This document shows positions 27,301 to 35,299 of a stretch of DNA of 64,000 nucleotides, piece after piece; the first letter of the stretch is position 1, and every line of letters starts with the position of its first letter. Made by a program: the position numbers and the translations under genes. Below the pieces are notes generated by a model that was not told where the DNA came from, made no database searches, and was given only the letters and a program-made list of their open reading frames with translations. Source of the stretch: PRS1 sp965250265. Its GTDB lineage: Bacteria > Bacteroidota > Bacteroidia > Flavobacteriales > Flavobacteriaceae. The DNA is taken from the NCBI GenBank assembly GCA_965250265.1, contig CBDFNO010000013.1:124001-188000 (forward strand), given 5' to 3'.

Positions 27301-27659
27301 TAAATGAAGGTAATGGAAAGTTTAAAAAAATTGAACTTCCAAATATGGTTCAAACTATGCCAATACTAGATAGTGACACTTACGATTTTAATGGTGATGG
27401 TTATGAAGATGCTATTGTTGTTGGAAACATATATAATACCGAAGTAGAAACACCACGTCTGGATAATAAATACGCCCTAGTATTGCTTTCTAATAAGAAA
27501 GATGGCTATACAGTTCTTGGACCAGATAAAACAGGACTTTATATTAATGGTAACGCTAAATCAGTTAAGATTGTGAAAGAGGGAGATAATAAGACCATTG
27601 TAATTGTTGGTAATAACAATAGTAGTATTGAAGTTTTTGAATTTAATCCAAATCATTGA
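24303..27659 (+). CDS. FG-GAP/VCBS-repeat lipoprotein with ASPIC/UnbV domain
   Basis: 1118 aa. The lipobox is FLFNSCNK (Cys20), so the protein is membrane-anchored, probably on the cell surface. About fourteen calcium-binding loops of the DxDxDG type are visible, such as DINNDGLKDIF, DYDKDGDLD, DFNNDGWED and DFNGDGYED. They suggest two integrin-alpha-like beta propellers. Between them (about residues 525-608) is an ASPIC/UnbV domain (VRGYLSAVDNTIHFGLGN, VVWPSGKYIEQYN). Such proteins are common next to Sus-type loci in marine Flavobacteria and may take part in adhesion or substrate binding. rlmB follows after 19 nt. Confidence 0.88.
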   Translation: MYKTKIIFVSFLIIFLFNSCNKEKKKDPNILINKTQEDSKHISFSNFIKVTSDTSGLNFNNTIIHDLATKANLFDYDYFYNGAGVGVADINNDGLKDIFFCGNQVLNKLYLNKGNLVFEDISVTANINANKSWSNGVTFADVNNDGWLDIYVSQGGPKNKEERKNLLFINQKDLTFKEEASNYGLDDSGISTQSAFFDYDKDGDLDCMVMNENDYYGIDPSTFYKILSNKQKLKENSSHLYKNINGKFIDITEEAGLLKPTFGLGLCVSDINNDNWLDIYIANDYYVPDALYINNKNGTFTDQIKAVTNQVSFYGMGLDIADINNDNLKDIFVLDMASSDHIRSKTLMASMNVPKMNLLINTLDLQHQYMFNSLQLNVGNNTFHNVAQLSGLSKTDWSWAGLIFDTDNDSNDDIYVTNGYRRYASDNDSRMKIVRAKQQFRGNVPLNIKEDLYNNLPSEKLANILYKNNGDLNFENVTSLSDLNEPSFSNGAAYSDLDNDGDLDIVVNNMDDDAFLFKNLSVENGAGNYIKIITKGTTSEDFSKVSITYNNKTRTKETKRVRGYLSAVDNTIHFGLGNVSLIDTVKVVWPSGKYIEQYNIKANATLSFNEKDAQNSSTNNLSKENTWFTKTNSTLNFRHKENEFNDFNKEVLLPYKQSTLGPYITKGDVNGDSREDIYIGGALGQAGQLFIQTDSGFLKTYIQAFNEDANYEDMEALFIDIDNDSDNDLYVVSGGSEFNERSENLKDRIYLNDGNGNFSRVTGSEIDLYTISGKTVTKIDYDKDGDYDLIVGNRIKPQKYPLHDPSLIYENINGTFTNVTGTVAPDFEDFGIVNKVIATDFNNDGWEDFIAVGEWTHIGLFLNEQGTFTDISNKSKLDSEKGWWFNITETDINNDGNKDYLIGNIGLNIKFKVSSEKPLRIYAADFDSNGTHDVVLSYKYNGIFVPLRGKECSTQQMPFIAEKIPTFGEFANSSLEDIYGENISTAYQREANQFKSIVLLNEGNGKFKKIELPNMVQTMPILDSDTYDFNGDGYEDAIVVGNIYNTEVETPRLDNKYALVLLSNKKDGYTVLGPDKTGLYINGNAKSVKIVKEGDNKTIVIVGNNNSSIEVFEFNPNH

Positions 27660-27678
27660 TGGTAACTAAATAATTGTA

Positions 27679-28413
27679 ATGGAAAAAGAAACTCGAATAT
27701 TCGGAATAAGAGCAGTAATTGAAGCCATTAATTCAGATAAAACCATTGATAAGGTTTTTCTCCAAAAAGGTCTAAGAGGTGAGTTATTTCAGGAATTGGA
27801 TCATTTGTTGAGAAAAGAATCAATAAATACTTCATACGTACCTGTAGAAAAGTTAAATAGACTTATAAATAAAAACCATCAAGGTGTTGTTGCACAAATT
27901 TCTCCTATTGAATTTTATAACCTTGAGGATTTAGTAATAAACGTTATTGAATCTGGAAAAACACCCTTATTCCTTCTCTTAGATCAAATAAGTGACGTGC
28001 GAAATTTTGGGGCTATCATAAGAACAGCAGAATGCACAGGAGTTGATGGAATTATTATTCAGAAAAAAGGTGGTGCTCCAATAAATGGAGATACAGTTAA
28101 AACCAGTGCTGGAGCGGTTTTTAAAGTTCCTATTTGCAAAGTGGATCATATAAAAGACGTGATGTTTCATCTACAGGCATCTGGAATAAAAGTTATTGCT
28201 GCTACCGAAAAAACAGATAATACTATTTTTGACATTTCCTTTAAAGAGCCTTGTGCAATAATTATGGGTTCTGAAGGTAAAGGAATTTCGCCTTCAATTA
28301 TTAAATTGGCAGATGACAGAGCAAAATTACCAATGTATGGTGATATAGGTTCGCTTAATGTTTCGGTTGCCTGTGGTGCTTTTTTATACGAAACTGTGAG
28401 GCAAAGACTTTAG
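27679..28413 (+). CDS. rlmB: 23S rRNA 2'-O-ribose methyltransferase, RlmB/TrmH (SPOUT) family
   Basis: 244 aa. N-terminal substrate-binding domain (FGIRAVIEAINSDKTIDKVFLQKGL) followed by a SPOUT methyltransferase domain. SPOUT motifs are visible: LLDQISDVRNFGAIIRTAE, IIMGSEGKGIS and LNVSVACGAFLYE, the last forming the trefoil knot that binds S-adenosylmethionine. RlmB methylates G2251 of 23S rRNA in E. coli; the exact target here is inferred from the family. It ends in a 4-nt convergent overlap with the rhomboid gene. Confidence 0.9.
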   Translation: MEKETRIFGIRAVIEAINSDKTIDKVFLQKGLRGELFQELDHLLRKESINTSYVPVEKLNRLINKNHQGVVAQISPIEFYNLEDLVINVIESGKTPLFLLLDQISDVRNFGAIIRTAECTGVDGIIIQKKGGAPINGDTVKTSAGAVFKVPICKVDHIKDVMFHLQASGIKVIAATEKTDNTIFDISFKEPCAIIMGSEGKGISPSIIKLADDRAKLPMYGDIGSLNVSVACGAFLYETVRQRL

Positions 28414-29150
28414 TCCTCCTTATTGTCTCGTTTAAAATAATACTTGATTTTGGAAGCCTCTTCCTTCTCTCCTACTTCATCACTTTCTGTAGTTTCAGTA
28501 AAGTTTCCATGTTCATCAAAATGCTTTAAAAAAGGATCGTCATCTTCATTATAATCATCTTGTTCCCAAACATATTTTTTTGGTTTGGATATAGATTTTC
28601 TAAATATTATGGCAAAAAACAAACCTACTATAAGTCCAGATAAATGACCTTCCCAAGACATATTCTCTTTTATTGGAAACACATACCAAATCATACCTCC
28701 ATAAAGAAAAATAATTAAAAGCGATAATGCTAACAATCTATAATGCCTTGCTAAAATGCCTTTAAATAACGTAAAACTCATTAATACATAAATTAAACCA
28801 CTAACTCCAATATGATTTGCTGGACGACCAATACACCAAGTTAAAAATCCGGAAAGTAAGATGCCATAAAAAATAATTTTCCAGGAAATTGTCCTATAGA
28901 AATAAAATAATGCGGTAGAGAGTACAAACAATGGAATAGTATTGTGATACAAGTGCTCTATATTACTATGTATAAAAGGGCTAAATACAATACCTCTCAA
29001 CCCAGTTAAAGTTCTTGGATACACTCCAAATGAGTTAAAAGTATATCCAAAACGAACTTCAAACCAAAAGACTGCCCAAATAATAAGCACAAACAATATA
29101 GGGTATCCTAAAACTCCCGTGGTAAATTTAAACTGTTCTTGATTTTTCAT
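28410..29150 (-). CDS. Rhomboid-family intramembrane serine protease
   Basis: 246 aa with six hydrophobic segments. The catalytic dyad is visible: Ser117 in GVSGLIYV and His169 in GHLSG, plus the oxyanion-side HSNIEHLYHN motif at about 61-70. Rhomboids cut transmembrane substrates within the bilayer. The C-terminal tail of about 55 residues is acidic and cytosolic (DDYNEDDDPFLKHF). Its stop overlaps the rlmB stop on the other strand by 4 nt. The substrate is unknown. Confidence 0.92.
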   Translation of the reverse strand: MKNQEQFKFTTGVLGYPILFVLIIWAVFWFEVRFGYTFNSFGVYPRTLTGLRGIVFSPFIHSNIEHLYHNTIPLFVLSTALFYFYRTISWKIIFYGILLSGFLTWCIGRPANHIGVSGLIYVLMSFTLFKGILARHYRLLALSLLIIFLYGGMIWYVFPIKENMSWEGHLSGLIVGLFFAIIFRKSISKPKKYVWEQDDYNEDDDPFLKHFDEHGNFTETTESDEVGEKEEASKIKYYFKRDNKED

Positions 29151-29284
29151 TTACTTAAAATTATACAAAAGATTGCAAATAGCTAACCATTTATTGTTTT
29201 TATGATAAATTGTCATAAAGAATACTTTTTGAACTCTTTAAAAGATTACTGTCTTCAAAGGAATAAATGCCGTAATTTTACATT

Positions 29285-30562
29285 ATGAATGAACCTTTAG
29301 CTGAACGAATACGTCCTAAGATATTAGAGGAGTTTATGAGCCAAAGGCATTTGGTTGGGCCAAAAGGCGCATTAACACAACATATTAAACAAGGTCTCAT
29401 CCCATCGATGATTTTTTGGGGCCCTCCGGGAACTGGCAAAACAACCTTAGCATATATCATAGCCAATACTTCTGAACGTCCCTTTTATTCTTTAAGTGCC
29501 ATTAGTTCGGGAGTTAAGGATGTGCGAGAAATTATCAATAAAGCTAAACAAAGTGGAGGTTTATTTACTACAAAAAATCCTATTTTATTTATCGATGAAA
29601 TTCATCGTTTTAGTAAATCACAGCAAGATTCTTTACTGCAAGCTGTAGAAAAAGGTTGGGTTACTTTAATTGGTGCAACAACCGAAAACCCTAGTTTTGA
29701 AGTAATTCCTGCTTTGCTATCGCGATGTCAAGTCTATATTTTAAATTCTTTTGATAAAAAAGATTTAGAAACCCTTTTAAAGCGTGCTATTGAAAAAGAT
29801 GAGATAATATCCAAAAAGAACATTAAACTAAAAGAAACGGAAGCATTATTACGTCTTTCAGGTGGAGATGCAAGAAAATTATTAAATATTTTTGAGCTTA
29901 TAATAAATTCAGATAGTTCTGATAAAATTATCATAACAAATGAATCTGTATTACAAAAAGTTCAAAATAATACAATTCGTTACGATAAAACTGGTGAGCA
30001 ACACTACGATATTATTTCAGCTTTTATAAAATCTATTCGTGGTAGCGACCCAAATGCAGCTGTATATTGGTTAGCCAGAATGATAGAAGGTGGCGAAGAT
30101 TTAAAATTTATAGCCAGACGATTACTAATTCTTGCAAGTGAAGATATTGGTAATGCAAACCCAACGGCTTTAGTTGTTGCAAATAGTACATTTCAGTCGG
30201 TTTCTACTATTGGTTATCCAGAATCTCGAATTATTTTAAGCCAGTGCGCAACGTATTTAGCATGTTCTGCAAAGAGCAATGCCTCATATCAAGCTATAAA
30301 AAATGCGCAACAATTGGTAAAAGAAACTGGAGATTTAAGTATTCCTCTATCGCTACGAAATGCTCCAACAAAACTTATGAAAGAGTTAGGTTATGGCGAA
30401 GACTACCATTATGCTCATAATTACGAAGGCAATTTTGCGGAACATGAGTTCCTGCCTGATGAAATAAAGGATACTAAACTTTATGAACCAGGAAATAACA
30501 CTCGCGAAAATGGTTTACGTGAATTTTTAAAACAACGTTGGAAGGACAAGTATGAATATTAA
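29285..30562 (+). CDS. rarA: Replication-associated recombination protein RarA (MgsA) AAA+ ATPase
   Basis: 425 aa. AAA+ ATPase related to clamp loaders that acts at stalled replication forks and with SSB. Walker A is GPPGTGKTTL (about residues 46-55), Walker B is ILFIDEIHRF, the sensor-type segment is GATTENPSFEV and the arginine finger is in PALLSRCQVY. The C-terminal MgsA domain includes RGSDPNAAVYWLARMIEGGED and ILASEDIGNANP. It is divergent from the rhomboid gene across 134 nt, and its stop overlaps the next gene's stop by 4 nt. Confidence 0.96.
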   Translation: MNEPLAERIRPKILEEFMSQRHLVGPKGALTQHIKQGLIPSMIFWGPPGTGKTTLAYIIANTSERPFYSLSAISSGVKDVREIINKAKQSGGLFTTKNPILFIDEIHRFSKSQQDSLLQAVEKGWVTLIGATTENPSFEVIPALLSRCQVYILNSFDKKDLETLLKRAIEKDEIISKKNIKLKETEALLRLSGGDARKLLNIFELIINSDSSDKIIITNESVLQKVQNNTIRYDKTGEQHYDIISAFIKSIRGSDPNAAVYWLARMIEGGEDLKFIARRLLILASEDIGNANPTALVVANSTFQSVSTIGYPESRIILSQCATYLACSAKSNASYQAIKNAQQLVKETGDLSIPLSLRNAPTKLMKELGYGEDYHYAHNYEGNFAEHEFLPDEIKDTKLYEPGNNTRENGLREFLKQRWKDKYEY

Positions 30563-31452
30563 AATCTAACATCCAAAGACTCTATTACTGTTTTATCCCC
30601 ATTTATATATTCTCTTACCCATTGGTTTCCTTTTTTATAGATAATTCCATTTTTATCTTTTATAATAAAAACATTTGGAGGTGTTGCAATATGGATTATA
30701 AACTCTACTTTATTAGATTTACTGTTTACTAATTCAAATCCATTAGTAATAGATTTAGCTATCAAATAATTCTCAACTTCCTTAAATGCTACTACCCTTT
30801 CTGGATTTATAAATGGTTTCTCTTCTATTTCTTCAACCTGCTCAACATTATTATCCTCCTTTTCTTTTTCCTCTTTAATTTCTGAATGTAATTTTTTATC
30901 CTCCTTTACATCTTCAGTCTTTTGTGCCACTTTGTTTTGATCTGTTTTTAAACTTTTAATTTCGGCTTTAAGTTCTTCAATTTCATCTTTAGAAGTATCT
31001 CCTTTAGCAACAACCTCTTCATTAGGAATATATTTATAATTTATATCATTAAAACTTTCAAAGGCCTTTCTAATCCCAATATTGTAAACCTTTTTAAATT
31101 CTTTTTCCTTTGTTTTGGCTTCACATGAAAACAAGATGTTATTATTACAATCTCTTAAAACAATAGTAATTTTTGTTATAAATGCTCCCTTAGCTATAAC
31201 TTCCGATGTTAATGCCAAACAATAATTAGACTTTAAATCATCGGGATATACATCGCTATCAAGAATTGGCTTAAACCCATGCTTTTTAAATAAAAATCTT
31301 GTTAATTCATTTAAATCATACTCATTGGCTTCATTTTGAAAATGAAACTGATTTTCTACAATTACATATTTATAATCGTTTAGACTAGATTGAGCTTTAG
31401 AAATAGAAACAAATCCTAAGACAAGAATTAATGAAATAATTGTTTTTTTCAT
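30559..31452 (-). CDS. Secreted protein with charged coiled-coil region, unknown function
   Basis: 297 aa from the ATG at 31452; the frame extends to a TTG two codons earlier but the ATG gives a cleaner signal peptide (MKKTIISLILVLGFVSISKAQ). The N-terminal domain (about 22-140) is followed by a very lysine/glutamate-rich predicted coiled coil (about 150-210: EELKAEIKSLKTDQNKV, EIKEEKEKEDNN). A short C-terminal domain (about 215-297) ends with VIESLDVRF. Probably periplasmic. I do not recognise a family. The gene is last in a minus-strand run with the HAD phosphatase, deacetylase-like gene and radC. Confidence 0.75.
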   Translation of the reverse strand: MKKTIISLILVLGFVSISKAQSSLNDYKYVIVENQFHFQNEANEYDLNELTRFLFKKHGFKPILDSDVYPDDLKSNYCLALTSEVIAKGAFITKITIVLRDCNNNILFSCEAKTKEKEFKKVYNIGIRKAFESFNDINYKYIPNEEVVAKGDTSKDEIEELKAEIKSLKTDQNKVAQKTEDVKEDKKLHSEIKEEKEKEDNNVEQVEEIEEKPFINPERVVAFKEVENYLIAKSITNGFELVNSKSNKVEFIIHIATPPNVFIIKDKNGIIYKKGNQWVREYINGDKTVIESLDVRF

Positions 31453-31486
31453 AATCAAAATATAATTATACGAATTGTAAATATAG

Positions 31487-32176
31487 CTATAAATATTGTT
31501 TTAACTGAAGAAGACTGTCAACCTGTTTCACCCCTTTTCCTAGAGTTTCATTATGGTAGTTATAACATATAGCGTCTACACCAAAATTTAGAGCTCCCAA
31601 AATATCTGCTTCATAATTATCTCCAATCATAATACTATTTTCTTTGTTAGCTTTAGCAGCATTTAAGGCATGTTTGAAAATTTTTGGGTTGGGTTTTTTA
31701 ACGCCAACCATTTCCGAATTTGTGACCGTTGCAAAGTAATTATCAATATTGGCATTATTTAACTTGCCTTGCTGTACTTCTTTAAATCCATTTGTAATAA
31801 TATGGAGTTTATATTTGGTATGTAAGTATTCTAAAATTTCTATAGTGCCATCAAACAAATGATTAAATGTACATAAGAATGTAATATAATCATCTGACAG
31901 TTTATTTATCACACTTGCTTTTACTTTCGTATTTAACATTTTAAAAGCATCGTTTAGCCTTCCATAACGCAATGTTGCCTTATCAATTTTTTCTTCTCTG
32001 TACAATTTCCAATACTGAAAATTTATTGGCTCATATACGTTTATGAAATCGTCTAAATCAATATCAATATTATTGAGTTCGAATATTTTTTTAAAAGTAA
32101 GAGCCGAATTTTTATCGAAGTCCCATAGTGTATGGTCTAAATCAAAAAAAACATGAGAAATATTATTAATCTTCAT
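31487..32176 (-). CDS. HAD-superfamily hydrolase, YjjG-like (5'-nucleotidase group)
   Basis: 229 aa. All HAD motifs are present: motif I FFDLDHTLWDFD (nucleophile Asp near residue 11), motif II ITNG, motif III/IV KKPNPKIF and MIGDNYEADILGA. YjjG of E. coli removes phosphate from non-canonical pyrimidine nucleotides; the family match is good but the substrate is inferred. Its start overlaps the end of the deacetylase-like gene by 11 nt. Confidence 0.88.
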   Translation of the reverse strand: MKINNISHVFFDLDHTLWDFDKNSALTFKKIFELNNIDIDLDDFINVYEPINFQYWKLYREEKIDKATLRYGRLNDAFKMLNTKVKASVINKLSDDYITFLCTFNHLFDGTIEILEYLHTKYKLHIITNGFKEVQQGKLNNANIDNYFATVTNSEMVGVKKPNPKIFKHALNAAKANKENSIMIGDNYEADILGALNFGVDAICYNYHNETLGKGVKQVDSLLQLKQYL

Positions 32177-33467
32177 CTGTAGAATCTAAAATTAAGGAGA
32201 ATAATTCTTTAAACCCATGCCATCTTGCCTCATCACCAAATGTATAGTTATGAAACACAGGCGTAAAAGTACCATTTATATGTTTTACTTCATTTATAAT
32301 CCTTGCCAATGCTTCTTTTTTATCTAATAAGGATGTGTGTTTTAATAAGGCATAATCCATTACATGAAAAGAATTTATCAATAACGGTGTTTGTATTTCA
32401 TAATCGAGATCATAAAACAAAAAAGGAGTGCATGTTCCAGCCCTAAATCCAATCTCATTTACATAACCCATAGTATAATCTTGTTTAATCTCCAATTCGA
32501 TAAGGTTTCGATAACTGCTCGGCAAATTTAATTTAGAAAACGAATTTCTAGACACTTCTAAATTTGTATTAATAATGGATTCTATTTTAATTTTCTCTGC
32601 TTTTAAGGTTTCAAAATTTTCTAAAGCAAAATATGACGCTTTTAACCCTACTCGACAATAATCGGCAACCGATTTTATTAGGGCAACAAATTTGCGTTTA
32701 TTGATACTTACATTTTTATCGTGAGTAGAAAAATCGCCTATTAAAAATAACACTACAAACTTATTTTTTGTTTGTTTCTGTTTATTTATTATCCATTTAA
32801 ACGTATTATACGGATCTCTTTTAAAATTTAAAAGCACCAAATAGCGTTGGTATAATTGCTTTACTTTAAACCTTAAAACATCACTTAATGTTCCGCCAAT
32901 AGTACGCATTAAGCCTTTATGTTTAAAAAAATAGGCTACTGGTACATCTACAACTGGGTTAATATTGTAACTACGATTCTTAAATTCAAAATCTGGAAAT
33001 CGTTCTTGCAACGCGTCTTTAAAGAGGTATGCCCAAATATCTACAACTGGCTGCTCTAAAAAACTGTTTTTAAATGCCAAACTTTCCTTAGCTGTAAATC
33101 GGCCATAATTGTCTTTTACATGTGGTAAATATTCTTCATACCTACTTAATAAATAAAATGAAGCTGCAAAAATATCATATTGAATTGCGCTTTTTTCTCC
33201 ATTAAAAAAGAAAGCCTTGGTATATTTCCAGTCATGTACTTGTATATCTATATCAGACAAGCCTTGCTCAAATAATAACTCGTGACTTTTAATAAAAAAT
33301 TCTTTTCCTAAAGCTTTTCTGGAATAAGACATTTTCAAGCTATCATGTGCAATAAACTCTTCTATTGTAGTTGTAAAAGATACTGGAATACATAAAATTC
33401 GAGTACAAATTTGTTGAAATATATACTTTAATCGTGGTGTTATTTTATGAGTGTAAACTAAAAGCAT
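32166..33467 (-). CDS. Polysaccharide-deacetylase-like protein (DUF7033-type N-terminus)
   Basis: 433 aa, no signal peptide. The N-terminal ~130 residues (LVYTHKITPRLKYIFQQIC ... FFNGEKSAIQYDIFAASFYLLSRYEEYLP) resemble the domain placed before polysaccharide deacetylases in Flavobacteria. The rest contains NINPVVDVPVAYFFKHKG and VLFLIGDFSTHDKN, which sit where NodB metal-site motifs would be. The classical catalytic motifs are not cleanly conserved, so activity is uncertain. The start codon abuts the radC stop directly (TAA then ATG) and the end overlaps the HAD gene. The conserved neighbourhood suggests a cell-envelope role. Confidence 0.72.
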   Translation of the reverse strand: MLLVYTHKITPRLKYIFQQICTRILCIPVSFTTTIEEFIAHDSLKMSYSRKALGKEFFIKSHELLFEQGLSDIDIQVHDWKYTKAFFFNGEKSAIQYDIFAASFYLLSRYEEYLPHVKDNYGRFTAKESLAFKNSFLEQPVVDIWAYLFKDALQERFPDFEFKNRSYNINPVVDVPVAYFFKHKGLMRTIGGTLSDVLRFKVKQLYQRYLVLLNFKRDPYNTFKWIINKQKQTKNKFVVLFLIGDFSTHDKNVSINKRKFVALIKSVADYCRVGLKASYFALENFETLKAEKIKIESIINTNLEVSRNSFSKLNLPSSYRNLIELEIKQDYTMGYVNEIGFRAGTCTPFLFYDLDYEIQTPLLINSFHVMDYALLKHTSLLDKKEALARIINEVKHINGTFTPVFHNYTFGDEARWHGFKELFSLILDSTDED

Positions 33468-34166
33468 TTATAACAAATTATCATCTGCAAAGCTAAAATA
33501 TGCTTTTTCGGTGATGATTAAATGATCCAGCACTTTTATATCTAAACTTTTTCCAGCAGTTTTTAATTTTTGTGTCAATTGTTTATCAGCTTCACTTGGT
33601 TTTAATGTTCCGGAAGGATGATTATGTGCTAAAATAATTCCGGTAGCTCCTACTTCTATTGCATTTTTAAGAACCAAACGAACATCAACCAAAGTACCTG
33701 TAATTCCTCCTTTGCTAAGTTGATTTTTTTGGATAACCTTATTCGAGTTGTTCACATAAATTATCCAGAATTCTTCATGAGGCAATTCGCCAATTATAGG
33801 TTGCATTAATTCAAAAACTGAAACGCTAGAGGTAATTTTCTTTTTCTTCAGGGCTTCCTCTCCTCTACGCCTTCTTCCAAGTTCTAAAGCCGCCACAATA
33901 GTAATAGCTTTAGCTTCTCCAATGCCTTTAAACTCTATAAGTTGTTTTAAAGATAATTTACCAAGTTCACTAAGGTTATTGTCAACACTAGCTAAAATAC
34001 GTTTACATAAGGCTACTGCATTTTCTTGCCTATTACCAGAACCAATCAAAATGGCGGTTAATTCTGCATCACTTAATGCAGCCTTACCTTTGTATAACAA
34101 TTTTTCTCGAGGTTGATCATCTTGCGACCATTGTTTTATAGAAAACGAAGTAGGCTTTTTAGACAT
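33468..34166 (-). CDS. radC: RadC/JAMM-domain protein
   Basis: 232 aa. A helix-hairpin-helix region (FKGIGEAKAITIVAALELGRR, about 79-99) is followed by an MPN/JAMM metal-binding domain with HNHPSG at 181-186 and the downstream Asp in ADKQL/DHLII. RadC was named for DNA repair, but later work did not confirm this and its role is open. It is the first gene of the minus-strand four-gene run. Confidence 0.92.
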   Translation of the reverse strand: MSKKPTSFSIKQWSQDDQPREKLLYKGKAALSDAELTAILIGSGNRQENAVALCKRILASVDNNLSELGKLSLKQLIEFKGIGEAKAITIVAALELGRRRRGEEALKKKKITSSVSVFELMQPIIGELPHEEFWIIYVNNSNKVIQKNQLSKGGITGTLVDVRLVLKNAIEVGATGIILAHNHPSGTLKPSEADKQLTQKLKTAGKSLDIKVLDHLIITEKAYFSFADDNLL

Positions 34167-34215
34167 TTGGTAAAGATAAATATTGTAAATTTCACAAGCA
34201 ATAAAATTATTATAT

Positions 34216-34668
34216 ATGAAATCTTTATTCGAATCTGAAACCCATCAAGATATTTTAAATAGAATTGATAAATTAAACGAAAATACCTCAGCAAATTGGG
34301 GGAAAATGAATGTTGGGCAAATGCTTAAACATTGCCAATTACCTTTGGAAGTTGCTCTTGGAAATCGTGAAATGGAAGGAAAAGCAGGATTTTTTACAAA
34401 AATGGTATTTAAACTTTTTAAACCTATGATGTATAACGATAAACCTTGGAAACACAATATAGGAACAGCAAAAGAATTTGTTATTACTGAGCCTCAAGTT
34501 TTTGAAATAGAAAAAAATAATGTTATAAATCTTATAAACGAGTTTGCTAGTAAAAAAGATAATACTAATTGGCCAGAACATCCAATATTTGGTCATTTTA
34601 CTGTTGAACAAAGAGGACAAATGCAGTACAAACATTTTGATCATCATTTAACACAGTTTGGAGTTTGA
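34216..34668 (+). CDS. DUF1569 (DinB-like) protein
   Basis: 150 aa. Matches the DUF1569 pattern: N-terminal helix (ETHQDILNRIDKLNENTSANWGKM, in parts), MLKHCQLPLEVALG and C-terminal HPIFGHFTVEQRGQMQYKHFDHHLTQFG. The His residues (HCQ, HPIFG, HFDHH) fit a DinB-type four-helix bundle metal site. It is cytosolic with unknown reaction; family members are often thiol- or stress-linked. Its stop overlaps the start of the PaiB-like gene. Confidence 0.85.
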   Translation: MKSLFESETHQDILNRIDKLNENTSANWGKMNVGQMLKHCQLPLEVALGNREMEGKAGFFTKMVFKLFKPMMYNDKPWKHNIGTAKEFVITEPQVFEIEKNNVINLINEFASKKDNTNWPEHPIFGHFTVEQRGQMQYKHFDHHLTQFGV

Positions 34669-35258
34669 AATATCCACCAAAACATCATCAGGACAAGGAT
34701 ATTAATCACATGTTAGATGTGATTAAAACCTATCCTTTAGCAACAGTTATTTCGGTAATGGATGACCAACCTTTAATCACACATTTACCACTCATATACC
34801 GAGAAGATGGTAAACTTATAGGTCATATTGATAAATTCAATCCACAGGCAGAATTATTAAAAGATGACAACGATATAACTATCGTATTTTCTGGACCTCA
34901 ATGTTATATTTCCCCAAGTGTTTATACTACAACACAACTCCCAACCTGGAATTACATAAAAGTACATTTAAAAGGACATGTTAAAGCCATTGATAGCAAT
35001 GAATCTTTAAAAGAATCATTAATTAAAATGACCGAGTTTTTAGAGCATCCCGAACACAAATATATTTTAGAGCCCGATAATCCAAGAATGGAGGGTTTTT
35101 TAAATTATATTAAAATGTTCGAAATTACCATCACCAATTGGGAAGGCAAGTTTAAGCTCTCCCAAGATAAAAAACCTCGTGATATTGAAAATGCAAGAGA
35201 AGAATTGATACGATTTAATCAAGAATCGATTAAGGAGTTTTTGGAGAAAGTGTTTTAA
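34665..35258 (+). CDS. PaiB-like FMN-binding protein, translated from a TTG start
   Basis: 197 aa. Matches the PaiB/FMN-binding split-barrel family (KTYPLATVISV, QPLITHLPLIY, HLKGHVKAID, the tail KLSQDKKPRDIENAREEL). In Bacillus, PaiB influences sporulation and protease genes; in most bacteria the function is unknown and a flavin-dependent role is possible. The family N-terminus (here MKYPPKHHQD) is reached only from the TTG at 34665, which overlaps the upstream TGA as TTGA. This implies coupled translation. The next ATG is at codon 16 and would delete conserved residues. Confidence 0.87.
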   Translation: MKYPPKHHQDKDINHMLDVIKTYPLATVISVMDDQPLITHLPLIYREDGKLIGHIDKFNPQAELLKDDNDITIVFSGPQCYISPSVYTTTQLPTWNYIKVHLKGHVKAIDSNESLKESLIKMTEFLEHPEHKYILEPDNPRMEGFLNYIKMFEITITNWEGKFKLSQDKKPRDIENAREELIRFNQESIKEFLEKVF

Positions 35259-35299
35259 AAATTTGTAACTTACACTAAAGTATATTTAAATCAATCATT

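Noticed and set aside
29273..29280. TAATTTTA just upstream of rarA as a -7 promoter element
   Set aside because: It ends only 4 nt before the ATG and the last base deviates from TAnnTTTG; no TTG lies at the right spacing.
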